DNA of 64,000 nt from Staphylococcus delphini (GTDB lineage: Bacteria > Bacillota > Bacilli > Staphylococcales > Staphylococcaceae), in NCBI RefSeq assembly GCF_900636325.1, contig NZ_LR134263.1:248001-312000 (forward strand), in the 5' to 3' direction. Below the pieces are notes generated by a model. It was not told the origin of the DNA. It saw only the letters and a list, made by a program, of their open reading frames with translations, and did no database searches. The translations under genes were made by a program, and so were the position numbers. Below are positions 1 through 9,026 of this stretch, in pieces (the first letter of the stretch is position 1; every line of letters begins with the position of its first letter).

Positions 1-731
1 GTGAACAAGTGCATATGATCGGTTGTGTCGGTGAAGATACATTCGGTGCGCAAATTCAACAAAACTTTAAAGACAATGGTGTGCAAGTAGATGGTATCGA
101 AGTGATTGAAGGTGAACCATCTGGAACAGCACATATTACGTTATCACAACAAGACAATCGTATTATCGTTGTGCCATCAGCGAATAGTTATGTCACACCA
201 GAACGTATTCAGCCGTACTTGGCGCGTATGGAAGCGGGGGACATTGTGCTGATTCAACAAGAAATTCCAGCAGAAACAGTCGCACATGTCATTGATTACT
301 GTGCGCAACACGATATTGTCTCTATTTTAAATCCAGCACCTTATCGTGAAGTACCTGCAAAAGTCATCGAACAAGCACATTATATTACGCCTAATGAAAC
401 GGAAAGTGCGCATCTATTTGAAGGTATGGCCATTGAAGAAGCCGCGGCACAATATCCAAACAAACTGATTGTGACACTTGGTTCAGAAGGGGCAATGTAT
501 CATAACGGTGAACAAATCGTTAAAGTCCCAAGCTTCAAAAGAGCAGTCAAAGATACGACAGGTGCAGGAGATACATTTAACGGCGCATTAGCAGTTGGAT
601 TACAAAAAGATTATCCGTTAACGCAAGCGATTGAATTTGCTAACTTAGCGGCAAGTCATTCAGTCACAGGCATGGGTGCACAAGGTGGCATGCCATATTT
701 TGCGGATTTGGAAGGTGAATTAAATGTATAA
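1..731 (+). CDS. rbsK: Ribokinase, 5' end cut by window edge
   Basis: PfkB-family sugar kinase that phosphorylates cytosolic D-ribose to ribose 5-phosphate with ATP. The reading frame is open from base 3 to the stop at 729-731, so the N-terminal part lies upstream of the window; 243 codons are visible. The PfkB C-terminal signature [12 protein letters not shown], carrying the catalytic Asp, is clear near the end, and IGCVG.D.FG near the start is typical of ribokinase. It overlaps rbsD by 8 bases, as expected for translational coupling. Position as first visible gene of an rbsKDACB operon supports ribokinase over other PfkB kinases. Confidence 0.95.
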   Translation, partial: EQVHMIGCVGEDTFGAQIQQNFKDNGVQVDGIEVIEGEPSGTAHITLSQQDNRIIVVPSANSYVTPERIQPYLARMEAGDIVLIQQEIPAETVAHVIDYCAQHDIVSILNPAPYREVPAKVIEQAHYITPNETESAHLFEGMAIEEAAAQYPNKLIVTLGSEGAMYHNGEQIVKVPSFKRAVKDTTGAGDTFNGALAVGLQKDYPLTQAIEFANLAASHSVTGMGAQGGMPYFADLEGELNV

Positions 732-1113
732 ATTTGGCACATTAAACAGTGAGATTTCGCGTGTACTAAGCAGATTAGGTCACACAGATGAAATCGTTAT
801 AGCGGATTGTGGACTCCCGATTCCAGACGGGGTGAAACGGATTGATATCGCATTGAAAGAAGGTACGCCATCATTTGAAGAAGTGTATGAAGAACTCATG
901 CATCATATGGCCATAGAACAAGTCGTTGTCGCTCGTGAAATGGTAGAGGAAAATGAAGCATTGTATCAAAAAGTTAAAAACGATTTTCCAACGCTTGAAA
1001 TGGTCTCACATGAAAAATTTAAAAAGCAAACACGCCATGCAAAAGCAATTATTCGAACAGGCGAGGCAACACCATATGCCAATATCATTTTAAAAAGTGG
1101 TGTGATTTTCTAA
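724..1113 (+). CDS. rbsD: D-ribose pyranase
   Basis: RbsD interconverts the pyranose and furanose forms of ribose so that the kinase receives its preferred form. The protein has 129 residues, close to the usual 130-139. The catalytic His20 sits in [14 protein letters not shown], followed by the conserved CGLPIP stretch. The start overlaps the end of rbsK by 8 bases and the next gene, rbsA, follows within 10 bases, so all are one transcript. It is cytosolic and acts between the ABC importer and the kinase. Confidence 0.95.
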   Translation: MYKFGTLNSEISRVLSRLGHTDEIVIADCGLPIPDGVKRIDIALKEGTPSFEEVYEELMHHMAIEQVVVAREMVEENEALYQKVKNDFPTLEMVSHEKFKKQTRHAKAIIRTGEATPYANIILKSGVIF

Positions 1114-1122
1114 GGGGTGACA

Positions 1123-2622
1123 ATGATGATTCAAATGACGAATATTCATAAATCATTTGGCACAAACAAAGTATTACAAGGGGTAGATTTTACATTGAAA
1201 GAAGGGTCCGTTCATGCGTTAATGGGTGAAAACGGTGCTGGAAAATCAACATTAATGAAAGTGTTAGTCGGCATTCATCAAAAAGATCAAGGTACATTAA
1301 CGTACTTTGATCAGCCGATAACGTTTGATAATCCAAAGCAAGCTGAAGCTGAAGGAATTACCTTTATTCATCAAGAGCTCAATATTTGGCCGGAATTGAC
1401 TGTTATCGAAAATTTATTTGTTGGTAAAGAAAAACGCAATGCTTTAGGTTTTTTAGATCAAAAAGCGATGCGTGCTCAAGCAAAACACATTTTTGATACG
1501 TTAGATTTTCATATTCCGTTTAATAAATTAGCCAAATATTGTTCTATTGGTGAGCAACAGATGATAGAAATTGCAAAGGCACTCATGACAGATGCCAAAA
1601 TGATTATTATGGATGAACCAACTGCTACACTGACGGATAACGAAATTCAAGCACTATTTAAATTAATGCGTCGTTTGAAATCACAAGGAGTAGCCTTTGT
1701 ATATATTTCACATCGAATGGCTGAAATTTTTGAAATATCGGATGAAATTACAGTGATGCGAGATGGTAAAACAGTACTGTATCGTGCAACTACAGAGACC
1801 TCTTACCCAGAAATTGTGAGAGCTATGGTCGGCCGAGATATTGATGAGCAGTATCCGACACGGGATTACGTAGAACAATCACCTGTATTAGAAGTGGAAG
1901 CTTTAAACCATCAAGATTATCACATTGAACATGCTGCGTTTCATTTGAATGAAGGCGAAATTTTAGGCGTTAGTGGTTTAATGGGTGCCGGACGTACCGA
2001 AATGATGCGAAGTTTATTTGGCATAGATAAAAATGAAAACGCTATCAAAATTAGAGGTAAGGCGGTCAAAATCAGTTCTCCTCAAGATGCGATGGCGCAC
2101 GGACTTGCTATGATTACCGAACGCCGTAAAGATGAAGGGCTCATATTAGACTTTTCAATTCGTGACAATATGGTTTTACCATCACTTAAAAGTTTTGCGA
2201 AATATGGCTTTGTCGATACGAAGAGCACGAAAGCTTTTGTTAAAACGATGCAAGACCGTTTAAACATAAAGGGGGATGATGAACGACCTGTTGCGGCATT
2301 GTCAGGGGGGAACCAACAAAAAGTCGTCTTAGCTAAATGGATTGGGACTGGCCCGAATATCATTATTTTTGATGAGCCGACACGAGGTATAGATGTCGGT
2401 GCCAAACGTGAAATTTATCAATTAATGAATGAACTGACTGAACGGGGTGTGTCGATTATTATGATTTCCTCAGAATTACCAGAAGTTATCGGCATGAGTG
2501 ATCGCGTTATGGTTGTTCATGAAGGCAAGGTCGCAGGTCATTTAAAAGGCGATGCCATCACAGAAGAGAACATTATGACATTAGCAACAGGGGGGACTTT
2601 AAATGAAACAGTTAACGGCTAA
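1123..2622 (+). CDS. rbsA: Ribose ABC importer ATPase
   Basis: Fused two-domain ATPase of the CUT2 sugar importer family, about 499 residues. The first nucleotide-binding domain has Walker A GENGAGKST (near residue 40) and Walker B IIMDEPTATL. The second has a degenerate Walker A (GLMGAGRTE), as usual in this family, and an intact LSGGNQQKV signature. An upstream GTG at 1117 is in frame but overlaps the ribosome-binding site AGGGG at 1113-1117, so ATG 1123 (or 1126) is preferred. The 3' end overlaps rbsC by 20 bases. It powers ribose uptake through RbsC with RbsB as receptor. Confidence 0.95.
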   Translation: MMIQMTNIHKSFGTNKVLQGVDFTLKEGSVHALMGENGAGKSTLMKVLVGIHQKDQGTLTYFDQPITFDNPKQAEAEGITFIHQELNIWPELTVIENLFVGKEKRNALGFLDQKAMRAQAKHIFDTLDFHIPFNKLAKYCSIGEQQMIEIAKALMTDAKMIIMDEPTATLTDNEIQALFKLMRRLKSQGVAFVYISHRMAEIFEISDEITVMRDGKTVLYRATTETSYPEIVRAMVGRDIDEQYPTRDYVEQSPVLEVEALNHQDYHIEHAAFHLNEGEILGVSGLMGAGRTEMMRSLFGIDKNENAIKIRGKAVKISSPQDAMAHGLAMITERRKDEGLILDFSIRDNMVLPSLKSFAKYGFVDTKSTKAFVKTMQDRLNIKGDDERPVAALSGGNQQKVVLAKWIGTGPNIIIFDEPTRGIDVGAKREIYQLMNELTERGVSIIMISSELPEVIGMSDRVMVVHEGKVAGHLKGDAITEENIMTLATGGTLNETVNG

Positions 2623-3541
2623 AGCACCGTTTTTCGAAAAAATATTACCATTTGTCGGTTTGATTTTACTTGTTGTCATTATTAGTATACTGAATACCGC
2701 ATTTTTAGACTTATCCAATTTACTTAACTTATTACGTCAAGTTTCTATTAACGGGCTCATTGCTTTTGGGATGACTTTCGTGATTTTAACAGGCGGCATC
2801 GACTTATCAGTAGGGTCGATTTTAGCATTATCATCAGCTTTTATTGCATTGATGATTACGAGCGGTCTTGATCCGATTATCGCAATAATTATCGGCGTAT
2901 TGATCGGTTTTATTTTAGGTGTAGTCAATGGCTTATTCGTCACAAAAGGTAAAATGGCACCGTTCATCGCTACATTAGCAACGATGACAATTTTCCGTGG
3001 CTTAACACTTGTTGTGACTGACGGGAATCCGATTACCAATTTAGGGGACAATTATCTTTTTCAATTGTTTGGTAAAGGTTATTTCTTCGGTATCCCAGTA
3101 CCAGCAGTGACAATGACAATTGCATTTGTTATCCTATTTATCATTTTGCACCGTACGACGCTTGGACGCCATACATATGCCATTGGTGGTAACGAAACAG
3201 CGGCTTTGATTTCAGGAATTAAAGTCGACCGCATTAAAGTTTTAATTTACGGTATTTCTGGTTTAATGTCAGCATTAGCGGGTGCGATTTTGACATCACG
3301 TTTGAACTCAGCGCAACCGACTGCCGGTACAGCTTATGAATTAGATGCTATCGCCGCTGTTGTGTTAGGTGGGACATCATTAACAGGCGGTAAAGGACGT
3401 ATTGTAGGGACATTAATCGGTGTACTCATCATTGGTGTATTAAACAACGGTTTGAACTTATTAGGTGTATCGTCATTCTATCAACAAGTCGTTAAAGGGA
3501 TTGTAATTCTCATTGCAGTATTAATTGATAGAAAAAAATAA
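2603..3541 (+). CDS. rbsC: Ribose ABC importer permease
   Basis: Very hydrophobic 312-residue membrane protein of the CUT2 permease family (BPD_transp_2). The segment around LTGGIDLSVGSILALSS and the AVVLGGTSLTGGKG motif near residue 255 are hallmarks of RbsC-type permeases. Eight to ten membrane spans are expected from the hydrophobic pattern. It overlaps the ATPase gene by 20 bases and lies 15 bases before the binding protein, so the three form one importer. Confidence 0.95.
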   Translation: MKQLTAKAPFFEKILPFVGLILLVVIISILNTAFLDLSNLLNLLRQVSINGLIAFGMTFVILTGGIDLSVGSILALSSAFIALMITSGLDPIIAIIIGVLIGFILGVVNGLFVTKGKMAPFIATLATMTIFRGLTLVVTDGNPITNLGDNYLFQLFGKGYFFGIPVPAVTMTIAFVILFIILHRTTLGRHTYAIGGNETAALISGIKVDRIKVLIYGISGLMSALAGAILTSRLNSAQPTAGTAYELDAIAAVVLGGTSLTGGKGRIVGTLIGVLIIGVLNNGLNLLGVSSFYQQVVKGIVILIAVLIDRKK

Positions 3542-3556
3542 GCGAAAGAGGCAAAA

Positions 3557-4471
3557 ATGATGAAAAGACTAGCAATAATTTTACTTACTGTCGTCGTATT
3601 TTTAGCAGCGTGTTCATTAGAGTCTCCTGTGAAAAAGGATCAATCTGGTAAGACGAATAAGAAAAAGTCGGATATTACTATAGGTGTCAGTATTTCGACA
3701 TTGAATAATCCATTCTTTGTGTCAATTAAAAATGGTATCGAAAAAGAAGCAAAGAAAAATGGAATGAAAGTTAAAGTCGTGGATGCACGTGATGATTCAG
3801 CAAAACAAACGAATGACATTGAAGACTTAGTGCAACAACAAGTGGATTATTTAATCGTCAATCCAACTGATTCAAGTGCCATTTCAAGTGCAGTTGAATC
3901 GGCGAACCATGAAGGTATTCCAGTTATTACATTAGATCGTTCTGTCGATAAAGGTAAAGTGGCGACATTTATTGCTTCTGATAACGTTGAGGGTGGTAAA
4001 ATGGGTGCGAACTTTATTGTGGAACAACTCGGTGAAAATGCAAAAGTGGCAGAATTAGAAGGTGTCCCTGGCGCAAGTGCAACACGCGAACGCGGTAAAG
4101 GATTCCATGAAGTCGCAGATCAACAATTAGAAGTCGTTTCTAAACAAAGCGCGAAATTTGATCGTGCTGAAGGATTGAACGTCGCACAAAATATGATTCA
4201 AGCACATCCAGATATTCAAGCGATTTTTGCGCATAATGATGAGATGGCATTAGGTGCGATTGAAGCAATTGGAGATAAGGATATTTTAGTCGTTGGTTTT
4301 GACGGTAATGAAGATGCGATGAAGTCGATTAAAAATAAACAGTTGAATGCAACAGTCGCACAACAACCTGATGTGATGGGACAAAAAGCAGTAACATCAA
4401 TACTTCAGTTGATGGATGGTAAAAAAGTCGCTGCATCTATTAAAATCCCACTGAAATTAGTCACACAGTAG
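3557..4471 (+). CDS. rbsB: Ribose-binding lipoprotein
   Basis: Substrate-binding lipoprotein, 304 residues, of the periplasmic-binding-protein/LacI family. The signal peptide ends in the lipobox LAAC with the lipidated Cys19, followed by a short Lys/Ser-rich linker, as in Gram-positive receptors. The mature protein starts with ITIGVSISTLNNPFF, and later VGFDGNEDAM matches ribose receptors. It is the last gene of the rbs operon; rbsR and rbsU are not seen here. Two ATG codons occur in tandem at 3557 and 3560 and either could be used. Confidence 0.94.
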   Translation: MMKRLAIILLTVVVFLAACSLESPVKKDQSGKTNKKKSDITIGVSISTLNNPFFVSIKNGIEKEAKKNGMKVKVVDARDDSAKQTNDIEDLVQQQVDYLIVNPTDSSAISSAVESANHEGIPVITLDRSVDKGKVATFIASDNVEGGKMGANFIVEQLGENAKVAELEGVPGASATRERGKGFHEVADQQLEVVSKQSAKFDRAEGLNVAQNMIQAHPDIQAIFAHNDEMALGAIEAIGDKDILVVGFDGNEDAMKSIKNKQLNATVAQQPDVMGQKAVTSILQLMDGKKVAASIKIPLKLVTQ

Positions 4472-4584
4472 AGGTTGGAAGTGAATAGAAATAAAGTTAT
4501 AGGAGTTATAAGATATAATAGATAACTCGAAACGTTTGTTCATTTCTCGATATACGTAGATAGTTTAAATATGGAAGGATTGAT

Positions 4585-4845
4585 ATGAAATACCATTTCT
4601 ATGCAGTGTTACAGGAAGAAGGTACGGATTACAATGTATATTTTCCTGATTTGCCAGGTGCTATGACATGCGGAAGTGATATTGAAGAAGCTGTATTGAT
4701 GGCACAAGATGCTTTGGAGGGGTACCTATTAGTAATGGAAGATGACAACGATGAAATATCTACACCATCAAAATTTCAAGAGCTCATGAATAACCTTAAT
4801 ACGAATGAGCAACTACATTTAGTCACTGTTGAAACGAATCAATAA
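4585..4845 (+). CDS. Orphan HicB-like antitoxin domain protein
   Basis: 86-residue cytosolic protein with the HicB fold signature: YNVYFPDLPGAMTCGSDIEEA followed by AQDALEGYL. In type II systems HicB neutralises the HicA mRNA interferase and usually carries a C-terminal DNA-binding domain. Here the protein ends soon after the HicB core and no ribbon-helix-helix or HTH domain is visible. No HicA-like ORF of 55-65 codons is seen on either side. It has its own AGGAT ribosome-binding site and a strong terminator directly downstream, so it looks like an independent gene, not a fragment of the rbs operon. Its role without a toxin is unknown. Confidence 0.8.
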   Translation: MKYHFYAVLQEEGTDYNVYFPDLPGAMTCGSDIEEAVLMAQDALEGYLLVMEDDNDEISTPSKFQELMNNLNTNEQLHLVTVETNQ

Positions 4846-4867
4846 GTCATTAAACAACATATTTATC

Positions 4868-4913
4868 AAAAACAGACGTATGTTTGGGAGAAATCTCACA
4901 TACGTCTGTTTTT
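4868..4913 (+). terminator. Terminator of hicB-like gene
   Basis: Perfect 16-bp inverted repeat (4868-4883 with 4898-4913) with an inner gag/ctc pair in the loop and a T-rich 3' side. It lies 22 bases after the stop codon. The symmetric A-rich and T-rich arms allow it to work in both directions. Confidence 0.85.
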
Positions 4914-4922
4914 ATGATGCCT

Positions 4923-5965
4923 CACATTTTAAAGGGAAGAAAATTTAAAAACAGAGCCTTGCTGTCCTTCATCTCCACACACGGCAAGTAGGGTGACTGA
5001 ATGTAACAGAGGGTGAAATGAGCAAATGCTCCACAAAGAGAAAAGTCCCGATGCAAGCTACCAACCATGCGACACGACTGAGGGATAAAATAAATATCTA
5101 AATATGATTTCTACTTTTTAATAGTGGTTCCTGTTTATCGCAGTAGCTGTCTGACTTCTCAATGCGCTCGCTTTTGAGAAGTCTAGTCATACTTGCGGGG
5201 GCAGTACGACGAAATCTTTGTTGCACATGAGATTTCTGTACTGCTCCCAAAATCCAATTCGGTAATCATCAAGTGTTCATTTCAATCAAATTGAGGTGAG
5301 GCATGTTTTCGAAAGGGTTAATTGATTGCCAATGCTGTGCTTCATCACTTTTACCAGTATCACATTTTAAAGGGAAAAATTAAAACTGATGCCTTGCTGT
5401 CCTTCATCTCCACACACGGCAAGTAGGGTGACTGAGTGTAACAGAGGGTGAAATGAGCAAATGTTCCACAAAGAGAAAAGTCCCGATGCAAGCTACCAAC
5501 CATGCGACACTCCTGAGGGATAAAATAAATATCTAAATATGATTTCTACTTTTTAATAGTGGTTCCTGTTTATCGCAGTAGCTGTCTGACTTCTCAATGC
5601 GCTCGCTTTTGAGAAGTCTAGTCATACTTGCGGGGGCAGTACGACGAAATCTTTGTTGCACATGAGATTTCTGTACTGCTCCCAAAATCCAATTCGGTAA
5701 TCATCAAGTGTTCATTTCAATCAAATTGAGGTGAGGCATGTTTTCGAAAGGGTTAATTGATTGCCAATGCTGTGCTTCATCACTTTTACCAGTATCACAT
5801 TTCAAAGGGAAAAAATTAAAACTGATGCCTTGCTGTCCTTCATCTCCACATACAGCAAGTAGGGTGACTGAGTGTAACAGAGGGTGAAATGAGCAAATTT
5901 GCCACAAAGAGGAATGTCCCGATGCAAGCTACCAACCATGCGACACTCCTGAGGGATCAGCTGGC
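4923..5965. repeat. Tandem direct repeats, period about 435-438 bp
   Basis: Two complete units (4923-5360 and 5361-5795) and a partial third (5796 to about 5965) are nearly identical. Each begins with cacattt(t/c)aaaggga. Each full unit contains two palindromes: gacttctcaa...ttgagaagtc, and a longer one with arms gggggcagtac and gtactgctccc. The third copy breaks off at gagggatcagctgg and continues into a different hairpin element. Short open frames cross unit junctions but have no convincing start or homology. The palindromic core recurs inverted at 61876-61992. Confidence 0.85.
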
Positions 5966-6045
5966 CCGGAAAATCCAATTCGGCATCAATCAAGTGTTCA
6001 TTTCAATCAAGCCGAATTTAGTTGTAGGGCCAGCCCCTAGGAAAG
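5945..6045. repeat. Hairpin repeat with outer arms ctgg(c/t)cc / gg(g/a)ccag
   Basis: Starting at ctcctgagggatcagctgg and ending at ccagcccctagg, this roughly 100-bp segment can fold into an outer stem with an inner stem AATTCGGC / GCCGAATT. The same outer arms occur inverted at 24364-24462 with a different but still palindromic inner stem. Confidence 0.6.
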
Positions 6046-6095
6046 GGAGCCATGGTGGGCGTAGCCAACGGTTTAAAACAACGTCTGTATCACCC

Positions 6096-6163
6096 AATGC
6101 TCAAACCCCTCAAATGCTTAAACTCCTCAAATGCTCAAACCCACCCAATGCTCAAACCCATCA
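6096..6163. repeat. Four tandem 17-bp repeats
   Basis: The unit aatgctcaaacccctca occurs four times head to tail at 6096, 6113, 6130 and 6147, with one to four differences between copies. There is no spacer, so it is a minisatellite and not a CRISPR array. It is non-coding as far as can be seen. Confidence 0.85.
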
Positions 6164-6176
6164 CACCATAAAAAAT

Positions 6177-6209
6177 GCCCCTGATGTGAGATGAAGCACA
6201 TCAGGGGGC
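6177..6209. terminator. Strong hairpin without clear T tract
   Basis: The arms gcccctgatgtg (6177-6188) and cacatcagggggc (6197-6209) can form a stem of about 12 bp with an 8-base loop. The following bases are not a clean T run, so terminator activity is uncertain. Confidence 0.45.
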
Positions 6210-7310
6210 TAAAGGTTTTAAGATTTTAAGATGATTTTTTTAATTATCTAGAGTTGTAAAAATGATACAAGATGTCGGTATGTTGCTATAGATGAAAGGG
6301 AGTGTATCACTATACCAACAACCTTAACTATAGAATCAAGTTGTAATTTTTGGAGGCGTTACGCAATTTTAGGGGTATAACGTAACAACCTAACGCATGT
6401 CACGATATCAAGGGCTATTAAATATCATGGCATTTGTCAACATGTTACAGTTGATGTCGGTTTCGCCTATGTACTAGAGGGATAACATAGGCGTATCGTC
6501 AACTGTTCAATAGGATTCATACCTGCTGTTCAATCTTACTTTAGTTATGGAGGATAAACATTTCCGTTGCAACAATCTGTCATCAACTATGCTGAGATTG
6601 TTCAACTTGGCTTTTACTTACTAAGGGAAATATGAATGCTTGCTTACTGTAGTCTTTTTAGGAATGACTGATATGTGTATGATTCTTGACCCTTGGCTTC
6701 AAGTAACGGATTTGATTGAAATGCGAACAATGTTGAGATAGGTATCAGCATTGTTACTTTGTCATGTAAAGCTTTGATATCATTGTGCGCACAATAACAT
6801 ATATCAAGTCGCATGACGTGTTTCCACCATCAATCAAGACAAGTTGTGCAGGGCTAATGCGACATTGCCTTAATTGAATTGTTCAATGATAAATCACGGA
6901 TATCAGATGCTTGGTTGTATCGTTCATGCGGTCATCACAGTGTACGCATAGGGCTCAAGTTATGCCTTTGAGACCAGATGAATCGCTACAAAAAAGCCAA
7001 GCCATTACAGAGTATGACATGTGATATGTGTTTATCGAATTGAACACTTTTAAGATAGCACATCGGATAGGTTTTGTAAATAAAAAAGTTAGGCAAACCT
7101 AAAAATATTCTTGAAATATCTGTATAGACAAGTGTTTGAGCCTTTAGACATCAGGTTTTTTTAAGGTGAGAAATGAATGGGTAAAGCATATTGATGTATG
7201 AGCAACAATTTCGAAAATATGTTGTTTTTTTCAACGCTTACTTTGCTTTGTTGGTTGGAACGTTACGACCTACGAGGTAAAGTGTTCATTATACTGAATC
7301 AAAATGTCTG
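6210..7310. other. Long stretch with no recognisable gene
   Basis: About 1.1 kb without an ORF that I can support on either strand. It is interrupted by stops in all frames and shows no known RNA motif that I recognise. It is likely decayed or spacer DNA between the repeat array and the mmpL remnant. The only discrete signal noted is the palindrome at 7089-7102. Confidence 0.6.
7089..7102. promoter_or_regulatory. Possible MntR/SirR-type operator
   Basis: The 14-mer TTAGGCAAACCTAA has perfect half-sites TTAGG and CCTAA, the core of boxes bound by DtxR-family metal regulators such as SirR/MntR in staphylococci. No metal-transport gene follows; the nearest gene is the broken mmpL. It may be a relic. 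Confidence 0.35.
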
Positions 7311-7324
7311 AAGGAGGAAACATT

Positions 7325-7915
7325 GTGTCAAAATGGTTGTACAAGTTTGGTAAGTGGATTGCCGAACATCGATGGTTAGGAATATTAGGTTGGTTGATGG
7401 CACTTGTCATCATTATGACGCCACTTATCATCAATGCCCCTAAATTTCAAAGTGATTTAACGATGAATGGTCTGAAGTCGTTAGATACGAATGATAAAAT
7501 TAATGAAGCCTTCCATCAAGATAGTGAGAAGGCATCGATGCGCATTGTTTTTCATACAAATAAAGATGATGGCATCAATGATAAGGGACTCAAGTCAGAT
7601 ATTGAAAAGGCATTGACACATATTGAACATCAAGACGATGACATTCAACATGTGTCGAGTCCGTATGAAACGAAACAAATCAATGATGAAAAAAATACAG
7701 CTATTGCGGATATTAATTACGTTGTACCGCAAACAGATTTAAAGGAACAGTCGAAAGAAACGGTTCAAAAAGAGATAGATGATTTAAAAGAAAAACATAA
7801 CATCCAAATCGAAACGACAGACCGCATGGCCGCAAATCCTGAAGTCGGTGGCGCGTCTGAACTGATTGGGATTGTCGTGGCATTTATTGTATTACGTGAG
7901 TCTCGAGATTTCTGA
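7325..7915 (+). pseudogene. MMPL-family exporter, N-terminal fragment
   Basis: The first roughly 190 residues match MMPL/RND-type exporters (S. aureus FarE-like). There is one N-terminal membrane span (LGILGWLMALVIIMTPLII), then an extracytoplasmic domain starting INAPKFQSD. It stops inside the second span at IGIVVAFIVL, followed by six unrelated residues and a stop. Intact family members have about 700 residues or more. The GTG at 7325, 6 bases after AAGGAGGA, is a better start than the in-frame ATG at 7304. Immediately after the break, the sequence becomes the C-terminal part of a TetR regulator, so an internal deletion removed the rest of this gene. Confidence 0.85.
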
Positions 7916-8288
7916 GAGTGTGGACAACTACGCGCATAGTGAAGCACAACGGCCATTCTTTTATAACATGTTGACATTCATGGCAGAAAACAAAAAGTTG
8001 TTCAAAAATATTATGACGACAGATAATCGCGTTGATATTTTTGGAGATTTGGTCAAACTCGTCAGCCGGCTGATGCGAGATGATGCAGAACAGAATGAAG
8101 AAAATAATGATCCGATTATACGTCAAATTAGAGAAGCAGAACATCCGATATTGATGAGTGATTTTTATAGTAGTGGGCTGATTGAAGTGTTGAAGCGGTG
8201 GTTAGAAAATGATTATCAAATCGATGTAGAAGAAATGGCAGCCACATTAGAAGTCATTTTCAAAGGTGATAGCAGGGGAAATCAATAG
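7896..8288 (+). pseudogene. TetR-family regulator, C-terminal fragment
   Basis: About 130 codons resembling the ligand-binding C-terminal half of a TetR/AcrR repressor: FFYNMLTFMAENKKLF followed later by PILMSDFYSSGLIEVLKRWLEND. The DNA-binding HTH, expected in the first 50 residues, is absent. Upstream codons in this frame overlap the mmpL fragment in another frame and are not homologous. The nearest ATG (7866) lies inside mmpL sequence with no good ribosome-binding site, so the fragment is probably not translated. Regulator and exporter were probably neighbours before a deletion fused them. Confidence 0.75.
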
Positions 8289-8297
8289 AAATATTAT

Positions 8298-8339
8298 GAG
8301 GCTGGTGGACGCATAACGACGTCTCGCCAGTCTTTTTTA
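8298..8339 (+). terminator. Terminator after tetR fragment
   Basis: The hairpin arms ggctggtggacg and cgtctcgccagtc pair with G-U tolerance and are followed by a run of seven T. Confidence 0.75.
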
Positions 8340-8428
8340 TATTGAAGAGAAGTGAATGTCTAATCACTCAATCCAAAATGATACCATCTTTAGTATTTAT
8401 TTAAATATAAAATGATTAATAAGATGAT

Positions 8429-8444
8429 GTTAATATTTAGTTAA
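8429..8444 (+). promoter_or_regulatory. SaeR binding box upstream of saeP
   Basis: GTTAA-TATTTA-GTTAA matches the published S. aureus SaeR consensus GTTAAN6GTTAA exactly. It lies 88 bases before the saeP start. This is where the autoregulated P1 promoter sits in S. aureus, so the operon probably controls itself here too. A candidate -10 (TATTAAT) follows the box. Confidence 0.85.
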
Positions 8445-8531
8445 TAATTATTAATACCTAGTTTATGTCAATTACGGCTTTGAGGCATTATCATGATACA
8501 TGTAATCCCAAATGGAAAGAAGGAATTTGTT

Positions 8532-8987
8532 ATGAAAATGAAAATGGCATTAGTTTCAGGTGCTTTAGCGACAACATTCTTGCTTGGTGCTTGTGGCAAC
8601 GACAACATGGATAAAGCCAAAGAAGATAACAAGGCTGAAACATCTATGAAGGACAAAAAAATGGATGAGTCTAAAGCATCAGACAATGCAAAAGTGATGA
8701 AAAAAGGCACATTCAAAGGTGAAAACAACGAAATGGTAAAAGGTAACGCTGAGATTAAAGATGGTAAGTTAATGTTAACAAACTACGAATCATCTAAAGG
8801 TCCAGACTTACACGTTTACTTAACAAAAGGTAACGACATCAAAAAAGGCGTTCAATTAGATGAAGTCAAATATGATGAAGCAACACAAACTTTCGATCTT
8901 AAAGACGTTAACGCAGCAGACTATGATACAGTAACAATTTACTGTGACAAAGCGCACGTTATTTTTGGATCAGCAGAACTTAAATAA
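8532..8987 (+). CDS. saeP: SaeP lipoprotein, DM13 domain
   Basis: 151-residue lipoprotein with signal peptide and lipobox LGAC (Cys21), a Lys/Asp/Ser-rich linker to about residue 45, then a DM13-type beta domain (KGPDLHVYLTKG, TVTIYCDKAHVIFGSAELK). In S. aureus SaeP works with SaeQ to stimulate the phosphatase activity of SaeS and return the system to its resting state. An in-frame ATG at 8493 exists, but ATG 8532 follows AAGAAGGA at good spacing and starts a proper signal peptide. First gene of the operon, directly behind an SaeR box. Confidence 0.92.
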   Translation: MKMKMALVSGALATTFLLGACGNDNMDKAKEDNKAETSMKDKKMDESKASDNAKVMKKGTFKGENNEMVKGNAEIKDGKLMLTNYESSKGPDLHVYLTKGNDIKKGVQLDEVKYDEATQTFDLKDVNAADYDTVTIYCDKAHVIFGSAELK

Positions 8988-9026
8988 TCAACAAGACGAG
9001 ACATCATGAAGAAAGGAGTGTGACAT

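Noticed and set aside
4923-6163. Repeat region as a CRISPR array
   Set aside because: Units are about 435 bp or 17 bp without unique spacers of constant length, and no cas genes are present.
5704-6194. Overlapping 63-101 codon frames in the repeat array
   Set aside because: They cross repeat-unit junctions, exist on both strands, lack ribosome-binding sites and have no recognisable domain.
7866-7895. ATG 7866 as start of a complete gene for the TetR-like fragment
   Set aside because: The first ten codons are out-of-frame mmpL sequence, and the HTH domain is missing.
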